From positions 1 through 30,226 of the forward strand of contig CAZUCF010000011.1 in the NCBI GenBank assembly GCA_964619405.1: a stretch of 30,226 nucleotides of DNA. Direction: 5' to 3'. A model generated the notes under the pieces. It had not been told where the DNA came from. It saw only the letters and a program-made list of their open reading frames with translations, and searched no databases. This DNA is from JABIDZ01 sp964619405 (GTDB lineage: Archaea > Iainarchaeota > Iainarchaeia > Iainarchaeales > JAAZKV01). Shown piece by piece: positions 1 through 6,562 of the stretch (position 1 is the stretch's first letter; every line of letters starts with the position of its first letter). A program made the translations under genes and the position numbers.

Positions 1-22
1 AATAGAAGGGCAACCTTCTATT
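1..22. terminator. Perfect 9-bp hairpin with GCAA tetraloop
   Basis: Bases 1-9 (AATAGAAGG) pair perfectly with bases 14-22, closing a GCAA loop, which is a GNRA-type tetraloop. The hairpin sits at the window edge, so its context to the left is unseen. Read on the minus strand it lies just downstream of a TATA-like promoter (30-44), so it could be the 5' end of a structured transcript; read on the plus strand it could be a terminator. Which one applies cannot be decided here. Confidence 0.4.
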
Positions 23-27
23 TATCT

Positions 28-48
28 CTATTTATAAAGGATTTCTAC
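28..48 (-). promoter_or_regulatory. Leftward promoter (BRE/TATA) for a gene beyond the left edge
   Basis: On the minus strand this reads AAATCCTTTATAAAT, the same 15 bases found upstream of the L21e operon at 12495-12509. TTTATAAA fits an archaeal TATA box and the preceding AAATCC fits a BRE. Transcription would run leftwards out of the window starting near base 10, inside the hairpin at 1-22. The ribbon-helix-helix gene ends upstream at 107, so this would serve a different gene. Confidence 0.45.
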
Positions 49-106
49 AGAGCCTTAAAAATCGTTAAAAGTGAATCTTTTTCTAAAGGTTAATGAAATA
101 ATTTAG

Positions 107-268
107 TTATTTATCTTTTTTATCAAAATAGCCCATTTCTGCTAATTTTATAAGAACTAATTGTTTTACAACATCAGCTCTTGAACAACCGATTTTATCA
201 ATTAGTTTGTCAATTGCTTTTACTTGTTCTTTTGAAAAATAAGGGCTAATCCTGAACTCTTGCGCCAT
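107..268 (-). CDS. Small ribbon-helix-helix (CopG-like) DNA-binding protein
   Basis: This 53-residue ORF starts with MAQEFRISPYFSKEQVK and ends YFDKKDK. A short strand (EFRISPYFS) is followed by a helix (KEQVKAIDKLIDKIG), a turn (CSRAD) and a second helix (VVKQLVLIKLAEMG). That is the layout of RHH/CopG/Arc-type repressors, including the S-R turn that is typical there. It is transcribed away from metK; the 111 bases between the two starts hold a direct repeat of TGACTAGT that could be its operator. A TATA-like TTTAAA about 25 bases before the ATG suggests a leaderless mRNA. RHH assignment is by pattern only; the target is unknown and autoregulation is inferred. Confidence 0.7.
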   Translation of the reverse strand: MAQEFRISPYFSKEQVKAIDKLIDKIGCSRADVVKQLVLIKLAEMGYFDKKDK

Positions 269-322
269 AGTTACTCAATAGTACCATTAGGTTTTTAAAC
301 AAAACATATCTTTTTTTTGTAG

Positions 323-345
323 TGACTAGTTAGTTGCTGACTAGT
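323..345. repeat. Direct repeat of TGACTAGT, possible operator
   Basis: TGACTAGT occurs at 323-330 and again at 338-345, with start points 15 bases apart (about one and a half helical turns). Each copy contains the palindrome ACTAGT. The pair lies between the divergent RHH gene (start 268) and metK (start 380), close to where the metK transcript should start. Short paired sites of this kind are typical RHH-repressor operators, so control of metK and/or autoregulation is a reasonable inference, but nothing here proves binding. Confidence 0.4.
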
Positions 346-379
346 GTTTTGATGAAATATGTGTTTTGGGGGTTTTTTT

Positions 380-1525
380 ATGAAATATTTGTTTTCGTCT
401 GAGAGTGTGACTGAGGGGCATCCCGACAAGGTTTGTGATGGTATAAGTGATGCAATATTAGATGCTTGTTTAGCACAAGATCCAAAGAGCAGGGTTGCTG
501 TTGAAACGCTTGTAACAAAAGATTTTATTTGTGTTTCGGGAGAAATAACAACAAGTGCAAAAATAGATTTTGATTCAATTGTGAGAAAAAAAATAAGTGA
601 TATTGGTTATGTTGATGACAATGTTGGTTTTTCAGATAAATCAGAAATAAAAATAATGATTCATGAGCAAAGCGCTGATATTTCTCAAGGAGTTAGTATT
701 GGTTCTGGTGAATTCAAAGAATTGGGTGCTGGAGACCAAGGAATAATGTTTGGTTACGCGACAAATGAAACTAATTCATTCATGCCCTTACCAATTGATT
801 TAGCACACAAGTTATCAAAACAATTGACTGATGTAAGAAAAAAAGGGATTATTAAAGAACTGCTTCCTGATGGGAAAAGCCAAGTAACCATTGAATATGT
901 TGATAATAAATCAATAAGAGTTTCAACTATTGTTATTGCTGCTCATCACAAAGAATGTGATATAGAAAAATTGAGAAAAGAGATAAAAGAAAAGGTAATT
1001 CAACCAGTTGTTGGAAATCTTGTTGATGAGAATACAAGAATACTAATAAATGCCACTGGAAAATTTTTGTTTGGTGGGCCAGCAGCAGATACTGGACTAA
1101 CTGGAAGAAAAATTATTATTGATACTTATGGTGGCAAGGGAAGGCATGGTGGGGGGGCTTTTTCTGGAAAAGATCCTTCAAAAGTTGATAGAAGTGCAGC
1201 ATATGTAGCAAGATATATAGCAAAAAATATTGTTGCATCAGGTTTAGCTGATTCTTGTGAGGTTCAATTATCTTATTGCATTGGTTATTCAGAACCATTA
1301 AATATTTTTCTAGATTGTAATGGAACAGAAAAAATTTCTCTTGAGTTAATGGAAGAACTTGTTAGAAAATATTTTCCATTAAAACCCGCGCAAATAATAA
1401 AAGAACTTAATTTGAACCAACCTATTTATCACAAAACAAGTGCTTACGGGCATTTTGGTAAAAATGATTTACCATGGGAACAATTGAATAAAGTAGATTT
1501 ACTGAGAAAAGAAGCAGGATTATAA
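380..1525 (+). CDS. metK: S-adenosylmethionine synthetase, bacterial type (MetK)
   Basis: It makes S-adenosylmethionine from methionine and ATP. The 381-residue protein matches the bacterial/eukaryotic family in length (E. coli about 384) and motifs: SSESVTEGHPDKVCD at the start, the GAGDQGIMFGYA loop, and the glycine-rich KGRHGGGAFSGKDPSKVDRS segment with metal/phosphate ligands. Most archaea carry an unrelated-looking archaeal MAT instead, so a MetK here is unusual. An upstream in-frame ATG at 359 would add MCFGGFF; the family's usual start is the ATG at 380, preceded by a T-run rather than a Shine-Dalgarno. The product would supply the methyltransferases at 4500 and 10246. Its promoter region is shared with the RHH gene. 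Confidence 0.95.
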   Translation: MKYLFSSESVTEGHPDKVCDGISDAILDACLAQDPKSRVAVETLVTKDFICVSGEITTSAKIDFDSIVRKKISDIGYVDDNVGFSDKSEIKIMIHEQSADISQGVSIGSGEFKELGAGDQGIMFGYATNETNSFMPLPIDLAHKLSKQLTDVRKKGIIKELLPDGKSQVTIEYVDNKSIRVSTIVIAAHHKECDIEKLRKEIKEKVIQPVVGNLVDENTRILINATGKFLFGGPAADTGLTGRKIIIDTYGGKGRHGGGAFSGKDPSKVDRSAAYVARYIAKNIVASGLADSCEVQLSYCIGYSEPLNIFLDCNGTEKISLELMEELVRKYFPLKPAQIIKELNLNQPIYHKTSAYGHFGKNDLPWEQLNKVDLLRKEAGL

Positions 1526-1533
1526 AACCCTGC

Positions 1534-2052
1534 TCAAATTTTTTCCCAATCACAAATTTTTCCTTTTACTATTTTGAACAAATTGTTAGCATTAATTTTG
1601 TTTTTTTCTTTTAAGATTTTTTTGTTTTCCAAATATTTTTTCTTATTTCTATTAAACAATTTTTTTTGTAAATGATTAAATTCAAATTCTAATTGGCCAT
1701 TTGTAATAATAATTGATTTTTCTAAATTATGGTTTTTGCATTTTGTTTTGTCAAAATTATAACCTCTTTTTTTTGATTCTAAAAAAATATTGTACAAATA
1801 ATTATCAATTAGTTTTATTGAATCTTTTTTAGAATAGTTTTTGTTGTCAAATTCTTGTTTGTAATTTAATTTTTTCTTGTTATTAATTTCTTGTTTGATT
1901 TTTGAATAATTTTTGAATCTTTCTAATTGAGGGTGATTTGTGTAACCAATTGTTTTTCCTTGCAAAACTTTTTTTGCTAGTAAGCTTTCCCTCCAAACAG
2001 CAACTAAACCAATTGAATCCAAATATTCTGGGCTAATACTCCATAATCTCAT
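1534..2052 (-). CDS. Pyrimidine dimer DNA glycosylase family protein (endonuclease V-like)
   Basis: The 172-residue protein begins MRLWSISPEYLDSIGLVAVW, followed by RESLLAKKVLQGKTIGYTNHPQLERF. This is the signature of the widespread Pyr_excise family named after T4 endonuclease V, which removes UV-induced pyrimidine dimers. The glutamate in VWRES is in the place expected for the catalytic Glu of the T4 enzyme, but the residue after Met is Arg, not the nucleophilic Thr, so activity is unproven. Residues from about 55 on are very rich in Lys and Asn. The gene converges on metK (8 bases between the ends) and follows the nuclease-membrane protein on the same strand with 43 bases between, so the two may be co-transcribed. 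Confidence 0.7.
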   Translation of the reverse strand: MRLWSISPEYLDSIGLVAVWRESLLAKKVLQGKTIGYTNHPQLERFKNYSKIKQEINNKKKLNYKQEFDNKNYSKKDSIKLIDNYLYNIFLESKKRGYNFDKTKCKNHNLEKSIIITNGQLEFEFNHLQKKLFNRNKKKYLENKKILKEKNKINANNLFKIVKGKICDWEKI

Positions 2053-2095
2053 AAAATAAAAAGGGAAAAATATTTTTTATTAATTGTCATCTAAT

Positions 2096-2959
2096 TTAGT
2101 TTTCGAAAACCATAAATGCTTGGCTAGGTATTATACCAAAAACACTTAAAATAATTATAATTGATTGTATTAATGAGCCACCAAAAATTAGTTGTAAAAT
2201 AAAGAAAAAAACTATTAATATTACTGAAACATAAATAAAACCCTTTGAAATTTCTTTTTGAAAGGCGAATAATGCTGACAAAATTATTGATAAAATAATA
2301 ACTATTAAAAAAATAAAATAAAGACTTTGTCCTATTACATGTAAATCGCTAACAAGCGGGTTGCCTTCAAATATAAGTAGAATAATTATAATTGTCATGA
2401 AAAAAAATAATAATAAACCAATAATATCTAAACTAAGAATTGATTTTTTTAACAAAGAATCATCTATAACTCGTTTAACAATTATTTTTGGTTTCATAAT
2501 TTCTTTTTTTATAGGTTCAATTTTTTTTTGTTCATTAATAATTATTACTTTGTTTTCAACTGTTTTTGTTTCATTCTCTTTTTTGATTGAAATGCTTTGC
2601 GTTATTTCTTCTGCTTTTCTTTTTTCTTTTATTTCGTTAATCTTTGACAAAATTTTTTCTTTGAATTGTTGTGAGTCCTCGGGATACAAGTACAAGCAAT
2701 TCAAACCACTTTCTTCATAAGCACCCACTTTTTCCATGAATCTTGATCTTTCTCTTTTCTCAAAAGATTTATTATTTTTATTATTCCAACTCCCAAAAAA
2801 TTCTATTACCAGATCATATTTTTCAATATAAAAATCAGGTATTCTAAATTTTTTAGCATCTTTTTTAAGATTAGTTAATTTTTTCTTCCGAGAGAACTTA
2901 ATGTTTAATTCTTTTAGAATTCTTTCAATTTGTTTTTCTCCAGATTCTTTTCCAGCCAT
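2096..2959 (-). CDS. Predicted restriction-endonuclease-fold domain fused to membrane segments
   Basis: Residues 1-110 look like a small PD-(D/E)XK-type nuclease: GEKQIERILKELNI, then RIPDFYIEKYDLVIEFFGSWN with P41-D42 and E53, as in Vsr/DUF559-like domains; the final Lys of the motif is replaced (E-F-F). A charged helical linker (about 110-165) leads to four hydrophobic segments at roughly 172-198, 204-232, 238-259 and 261-283. A nuclease-like domain tied to the membrane is an unusual pairing and suggests a role in DNA uptake, defence or nucleoid handling, but I do not recognise a named family. The neighbour downstream on the same strand is the pyrimidine-dimer-glycosylase-family gene. Function is inferred from the fold only. 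Confidence 0.55.
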   Translation of the reverse strand: MAGKESGEKQIERILKELNIKFSRKKKLTNLKKDAKKFRIPDFYIEKYDLVIEFFGSWNNKNNKSFEKRERSRFMEKVGAYEESGLNCLYLYPEDSQQFKEKILSKINEIKEKRKAEEITQSISIKKENETKTVENKVIIINEQKKIEPIKKEIMKPKIIVKRVIDDSLLKKSILSLDIIGLLLFFFMTIIIILLIFEGNPLVSDLHVIGQSLYFIFLIVIILSIILSALFAFQKEISKGFIYVSVILIVFFFILQLIFGGSLIQSIIIILSVFGIIPSQAFMVFEN

Positions 2960-3028
2960 ATTAAAAATAACCTTTTTTTGTTTTTATACCTATGTTTTCA
3001 TAAATATTATAATTATGTATTCCTAAAA

Positions 3029-4366
3029 CTAAATTTTTGTTGAAATTTTGTTTAAATCAGCTTTTATTTCTTTGAGTAATAATTCTTTCTCATCAGGTTT
3101 GTCTATTGGAGGATTATTTTTTTCGTTCAAAAATATTCCTATTGTAGTTAAAATATTTGTACCAAAAATAACAAGGAATGAAATTGCTGTTATTTGATTT
3201 ATCATTAAGTTAGTGAATATTTCTGGTGCAACCTTGTCTAACCCCATGGTTATTGGTATTGAGACCAAAACTGCTGCTGCCAAACCTCTTGCACTCATAA
3301 AAGCAATAAGTTGTCTGTCTTTTGTGAAAATAGGCATAATTTTTTGTAAAATAATTGAGCCAAATGTTCTTGATAAAAATATTAAAACAATTATTGTGAT
3401 TGATATTACTATAACGGGAATACTCAAAAAATTTATTTGGAATAAAATGCCTAAATAAACAAAGAAAAAAGTTTTTATTAAGAATGATATTTCGCTTTGA
3501 AAGTTTTTTATGTCATTGTTAACCGTTCTTTTTGTTATTTTTAGCATTGTTGTTATGTCTTCACTATTACCCAAAACAATTCCAAATATTAATGCTGCAA
3601 TAGCTCCATTACCACCAATATTTTGAACAACTGAGTAAAGGAATAATAATACCGCAAGTGTAACAAGATACTCATATTTTTTGCTGTGCAAATGGCTTAA
3701 AACTTTTAACCACAAAATTCCAACACAAAAACCGGTTACAGCAGCAATACTAAAATTAGCCATTATGCCACCAGCAATCATTTCAACTGAAACAGAACCA
3801 GACAAAAATATTTGTGCGATTGCAACCACTGTAATAATACACAACGCATCAGTTAAAGCTGATTCCAAACTCAAAAGAGTTTTTGTTTCATCATTAGCAG
3901 AAGTATTTTTTACTACTGGTACAATAACAGCTGAACTTGTTCCACCAAGTATCGCTCCAATAAAAACAGCAAGTAATAAATCAAACATTATGAATCCAAG
4001 TAAACTCAGAACAAATAATGAAAGAACAGTTAATATTAACCCACTCAAAAAAACAATTAAAGTAAAAACCAATGAAATTGGCAATGCTTTAATAGTTTTA
4101 AAAAAATTTAGTTGCATTCCACCCTCAAACAGAATCATTATCAAAGCAAAACTAGCAAAAAAAGGGAGGAATGATTGAAAAGCGTTTAATTGAGAAGGAC
4201 TAATTAAGAAAAAACCTATTTCTTTTGAGATTGGACCAATAATTAACCCTAGTATTAATAACAAAATTATTTCAGAAATCTTTGTTTTTTTGAATACTAT
4301 TAATCCAAAGTAACCAACCATTATTATGAACCCTACTAGAAAAAAAGCAAATTCAATAGTTAACAT
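3029..4366 (-). CDS. Monovalent cation:proton antiporter (NhaP/Kef-like)
   Basis: This 445-residue integral membrane protein has about 12 hydrophobic helices and family features: FALIMILFEGGMQLN (about 73-87), GGTSSAVIVPVV (141-152), LSLESALTDAL (166-176) and SARGLAAAVLVSIP near the end. The acidic pair that binds the ion is Thr172-Asp173 rather than the Asn-Asp of classic CPA1 or Asp-Asp of CPA2 members. It would exchange Na+ or K+ for protons across the cytoplasmic membrane. A soluble tail (about 415-445) has no RCK domain. An AGTGGTTTTATG context gives a weak ribosome site, and TTTTTTAAAAC about 38 bases upstream is a plausible TATA box. The ion cannot be told from sequence. Confidence 0.85.
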   Translation of the reverse strand: MLTIEFAFFLVGFIIMVGYFGLIVFKKTKISEIILLLILGLIIGPISKEIGFFLISPSQLNAFQSFLPFFASFALIMILFEGGMQLNFFKTIKALPISLVFTLIVFLSGLILTVLSLFVLSLLGFIMFDLLLAVFIGAILGGTSSAVIVPVVKNTSANDETKTLLSLESALTDALCIITVVAIAQIFLSGSVSVEMIAGGIMANFSIAAVTGFCVGILWLKVLSHLHSKKYEYLVTLAVLLFLYSVVQNIGGNGAIAALIFGIVLGNSEDITTMLKITKRTVNNDIKNFQSEISFLIKTFFFVYLGILFQINFLSIPVIVISITIIVLIFLSRTFGSIILQKIMPIFTKDRQLIAFMSARGLAAAVLVSIPITMGLDKVAPEIFTNLMINQITAISFLVIFGTNILTTIGIFLNEKNNPPIDKPDEKELLLKEIKADLNKISTKI

Positions 4367-4462
4367 AAAACCACTAACTAATTAACATTATTGTGTTTTA
4401 AAAAACTATCTTTTTTGAATGAATATTTTGTTAATTAAATTTTTTAATTTTTTAATAAAAAT

Positions 4463-4481
4463 TGAAAACATTTAAACTTCT
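4463..4481 (+). promoter_or_regulatory. Promoter of the methyltransferase gene
   Basis: GAAAACATTTAAACTTCTTT contains an ATTTAAA TATA box centred about 27 bases before the ATG at 4500, preceded by a purine-rich BRE. The spacing puts the transcription start at or next to the start codon, so the mRNA should be leaderless. An almost identical sequence stands at the same distance from the FKBP gene. Confidence 0.6.
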
Positions 4482-4499
4482 TTTGATTTTAATCTTTTT

Positions 4500-4964
4500 A
4501 TGAAAAAACTTGAAATTGGTTCGGGTAATAAACCCAGAGATGGTTTTATTCACTTTGACATAAGAAATAATGTTAGTGCTGATGTTGTTGGTGATGCCAA
4601 AAAACTTCCATTTGAAAATAATTCTTTTGAAGAAATTTTTTCAAGATTCTTTTTAGAACACTTGTCAAGAAAAGATGCTAAACAAGCTTTGAGTGAAATG
4701 ATAAGAGTTCTCAAAAATAATGGTAAATTAGAATTAATAGTTCCTAATCTAAGTTATTTTTGTAAATTATTTGTTGAAGAAACAGGACAAAAAAAACAAT
4801 GGGCTCTAAACAAAATATATGGTTTTGAAAATTATTTTGAGGACCACCACTTTTTTGGGTATGATTTTGAGACGCTTAGTGAACTAGTAAAAGAAATTGG
4901 TTTTAAAAATATTTCAAGAGTTGATTCTGAAGAACAATACTTGCACATTATTTGTTCTAAATAA
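4500..4964 (+). CDS. Small class I SAM-dependent methyltransferase (type 11)
   Basis: The 154-residue protein opens with the SAM-binding loop KLEIGSGNKPRDGFIHFDIR. It continues with DAKKLPFENNSFEEIFSRFFLEHL (motifs II-III of the Methyltransf_11 type), then IRVLKNNGKLELIVPN. It is short and lacks a clear substrate domain, so the substrate cannot be named; relatives act on cell-surface sugars, lipids or small molecules. The last codons (C-S-K-stop) form the first unit of a 13-bp tandem array that continues into the intergenic region. The gene appears to be leaderless, judging from the TATA box 27 bases upstream and the absence of a Shine-Dalgarno. Confidence 0.8.
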   Translation: MKKLEIGSGNKPRDGFIHFDIRNNVSADVVGDAKKLPFENNSFEEIFSRFFLEHLSRKDAKQALSEMIRVLKNNGKLELIVPNLSYFCKLFVEETGQKKQWALNKIYGFENYFEDHHFFGYDFETLSELVKEIGFKNISRVDSEEQYLHIICSK

Positions 4965-5045
4965 TTGTTCTAAATAATTTTTCTAAATAATTTTTCTAAA
5001 TAATTTTTCTAAATAATTGTTCTAAATAATAATATTATAATAATG
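4955..5045. repeat. 13-bp tandem array, seven copies
   Basis: TTCTAAATAATT followed by G or T repeats with starts at 4955, 4968, 4981, 4994, 5007, 5020 and 5033. The first copy lies inside the methyltransferase gene and supplies its last codons and stop. Because the period is not a multiple of three, the TAAATAA in each copy puts stops into all plus-strand frames. The inner copies are nearly identical, which points to recent slippage or duplication. The array ends about 40 bases before the FKBP promoter. Confidence 0.9.
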
Positions 5046-5079
5046 CATTGTTTATTTTAAATTAATTAATTCAAAACAA

Positions 5080-5098
5080 GCAAACATTTAAGTTCTTT
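5080..5098 (+). promoter_or_regulatory. Promoter of the FKBP gene
   Basis: AAACATTTAAGTTCTTTTAC carries a TATA box (ATTTAAG) centred about 27 bases before the ATG at 5117. It shares AAACATTTAA and TTCTTTT with the methyltransferase promoter at 4463. A leaderless transcript is expected because there is no Shine-Dalgarno motif next to the ATG. Confidence 0.55.
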
Positions 5099-5116
5099 TA
5101 CAATAGAAATATTTGT

Positions 5117-5692
5117 ATGAATTTTTTGAAAATATTTACATTATTGGTTATTATGGCCTTGTTTTTTGGCTGTACGAATACTGATTTTGGCAAAGAAACT
5201 GGTGGTGTGGTTATGGTAAATTATAGTGAAGATGATGTTAAGGAAAATGAGCCTGTTTTTAATAATTTAAGCGAATATAGACGTGCAAAAGTTGGGGATA
5301 ATGTTACAGTTCATTATACGGGTAGATTAGAAAACGGGGAAATTTTTGATTCGAGTGTTGGAAGGCAACCATTACCATTTAAAGTGGGTGCAGGCCAAAT
5401 GATAAAAGGTTTTGATGATGCTGTAATAGGAATGAAAGTTGGTGATAAAAAAACGATTAATTTGCTTCCTGAACAAGCGTATGGAAATATTGATGATTCA
5501 AGAATAGTTACTTTTGATTCAAATTCTTTTGCTGATTTTAATTTGTTAAAAGTTGGAATGGTTGTTTCAGCTAGTAATGGTTTATCTGGAAAAATAATAG
5601 AAAAAAACGATTTAAATGCAGTAATTGATTTTAATCATGAACTTGCTGGAAAAACATTGGTGTTTGATATTGAGCTTGTTTCAATTGAATAA
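5117..5692 (+). CDS. FKBP-type peptidyl-prolyl cis-trans isomerase, predicted lipoprotein
   Basis: It catalyses proline isomerisation in protein folding. Residues 1-19 form a signal peptide ending in a lipobox-like LFFGC, so the mature protein is probably lipid-anchored outside the membrane at Cys19. The FKBP core starts at about residue 57: VGDNVTVHYTGRLENGEIFD, then GAGQMIKGFDDAVIGMKVGD and LLPEQAYG. An insert (about 137-170) followed by FNHELAGKTLVFDIELVSIE matches the SlyD-like subgroup with an insert-in-flap domain that acts as a chaperone. A secreted FKBP would help fold surface proteins such as the giant protein encoded at 20768. Archaeal FKBPs are usually cytoplasmic, so the anchor is noteworthy. 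Confidence 0.88.
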   Translation: MNFLKIFTLLVIMALFFGCTNTDFGKETGGVVMVNYSEDDVKENEPVFNNLSEYRRAKVGDNVTVHYTGRLENGEIFDSSVGRQPLPFKVGAGQMIKGFDDAVIGMKVGDKKTINLLPEQAYGNIDDSRIVTFDSNSFADFNLLKVGMVVSASNGLSGKIIEKNDLNAVIDFNHELAGKTLVFDIELVSIE

Positions 5693-6046
5693 AATTTAAA
5701 TTAAACTAACTTTAATTATTAAGTATAGAATTCAAATATTATTGTAATTGTACATTATTTGTATTTATTAATGTAAAATATACTATTGAGGGTTATTATT
5801 GTAGATTAAAATTATTTTGTTAATTATTTTTTTTATTGTAGTTAATTATTTTTTTATTGTAGTTAATTATTTTTTTTATTGTAGTTAATTATTTTTTTTA
5901 TTGTAGTTAATTATTTTTTTATTGTAGTTAATTATTTTTTAATTTATTTTATTTCCTAACTTAATCATTTATTTAATCTTTTCTAGTCCTTATTAATTTT
6001 TTCTGTTTACAATTTCCTTTTAAAAAGAATTGACTAATTTTAATGC
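5693..6046. other. Intergenic region, AT-only, mostly tandem repeats
   Basis: No ORF or RNA gene is visible in these 354 bases. The middle (5798-5945) is a 21-22-bp tandem array with T-runs, and the rest is unstructured A/T. A short stretch with TTTTAAAAAGAA ending about 25 bases before the ATG at 6047 could be the promoter of the flavodoxin-like gene. Confidence 0.6.
5798..5945. repeat. 21-22-bp tandem array with T-runs
   Basis: The unit begins ATTGTAGTTAATTA and continues with seven or eight T. Clear copies start at 5835, 5856, 5878, 5900 and 5921, and a degraded copy starts at 5798. Period varies only with T-run length. ATTGTAGTTA plus a T-run also makes up the core of the 29-bp array at 12528. 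Between two plus-strand genes, repeated T-tracts could act as strong archaeal intrinsic termination, which depends on T-runs; this is an inference. Confidence 0.9.
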
Positions 6047-6526
6047 ATGAATGCATTGGTTGTGTATTATCCATTAGGCGAAATAATAAAAGTTGCACAA
6101 AAAATTGATTTTTTGCTTAATAAAAATAATATTAATAGCAAGTTATTTGAAGCAGTGTTTGAAACAGAAATGGATTTGAAAAAACAATTTAAGCATGAAA
6201 AAGAGCTTAATCTTTTAAACAAAATTCATCGCATTAAAAAAATTGATTTATTAATTATAGGGACACCCATAATCTCTTTTACATCAGTTCCTGCAATAAA
6301 TGTTTTTATTAGAAATCTACCCAAAATTAAAAACAAAAAAATTGTTTTGTTTGCAACAGGAATAGGCCTTCCTGGGAATGCTATTAAAAAAATGTCTTCA
6401 TTGTTATCAATGAAAGAAGCGATTGTTATAGACTCGCAGGTTTTTTCGAGTATTTTTGAATTTGATTCAAAAAAAATGGTTGAAGTTGAAAAGTTTTTTG
6501 AAAGATTTTTACAAAAAACAAAGTAA
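6047..6526 (+). CDS. Flavodoxin-like fold protein
   Basis: The 159-residue protein has the alternating strand-helix order of a flavodoxin: MNALVVYYPLGEIIKVAQKI at the start (strand, loop, helix), IDLLIIGTPIISFTSVPAINVFIRNLP in the middle, and KKIVLFATGIG followed by a helix and a last strand (EAIVIDSQVFSS). The FMN-phosphate loop, normally rich in Ser/Thr-Gly-Asn-Thr, reads YYPLGE, so FMN binding is doubtful. It may be a divergent flavodoxin or NADPH-FMN-reductase-like protein. It is followed by a convergent coiled-coil membrane protein. The function is not known. Confidence 0.6.
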   Translation: MNALVVYYPLGEIIKVAQKIDFLLNKNNINSKLFEAVFETEMDLKKQFKHEKELNLLNKIHRIKKIDLLIIGTPIISFTSVPAINVFIRNLPKIKNKKIVLFATGIGLPGNAIKKMSSLLSMKEAIVIDSQVFSSIFEFDSKKMVEVEKFFERFLQKTK

Positions 6527-6562
6527 AATCAAACTATTCTTACAAAAAATGTTTTTTAAAAA

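Noticed and set aside
300..380. SAM riboswitch before metK
   Set aside because: There are only about 110 bases between divergent starts, with no extended stems; no known SAM riboswitch core is visible.
3213..4178. Plus-strand ORFs opposite the antiporter (81 and 165 codons)
   Set aside because: They are antisense shadows of a clear membrane-protein gene and have no family pattern.
5798..5945. CRISPR-like or origin iteron array
   Set aside because: There are no spacers, and no initiator gene (Orc1/Cdc6) is nearby; T-run tandem repeats are a simpler reading.
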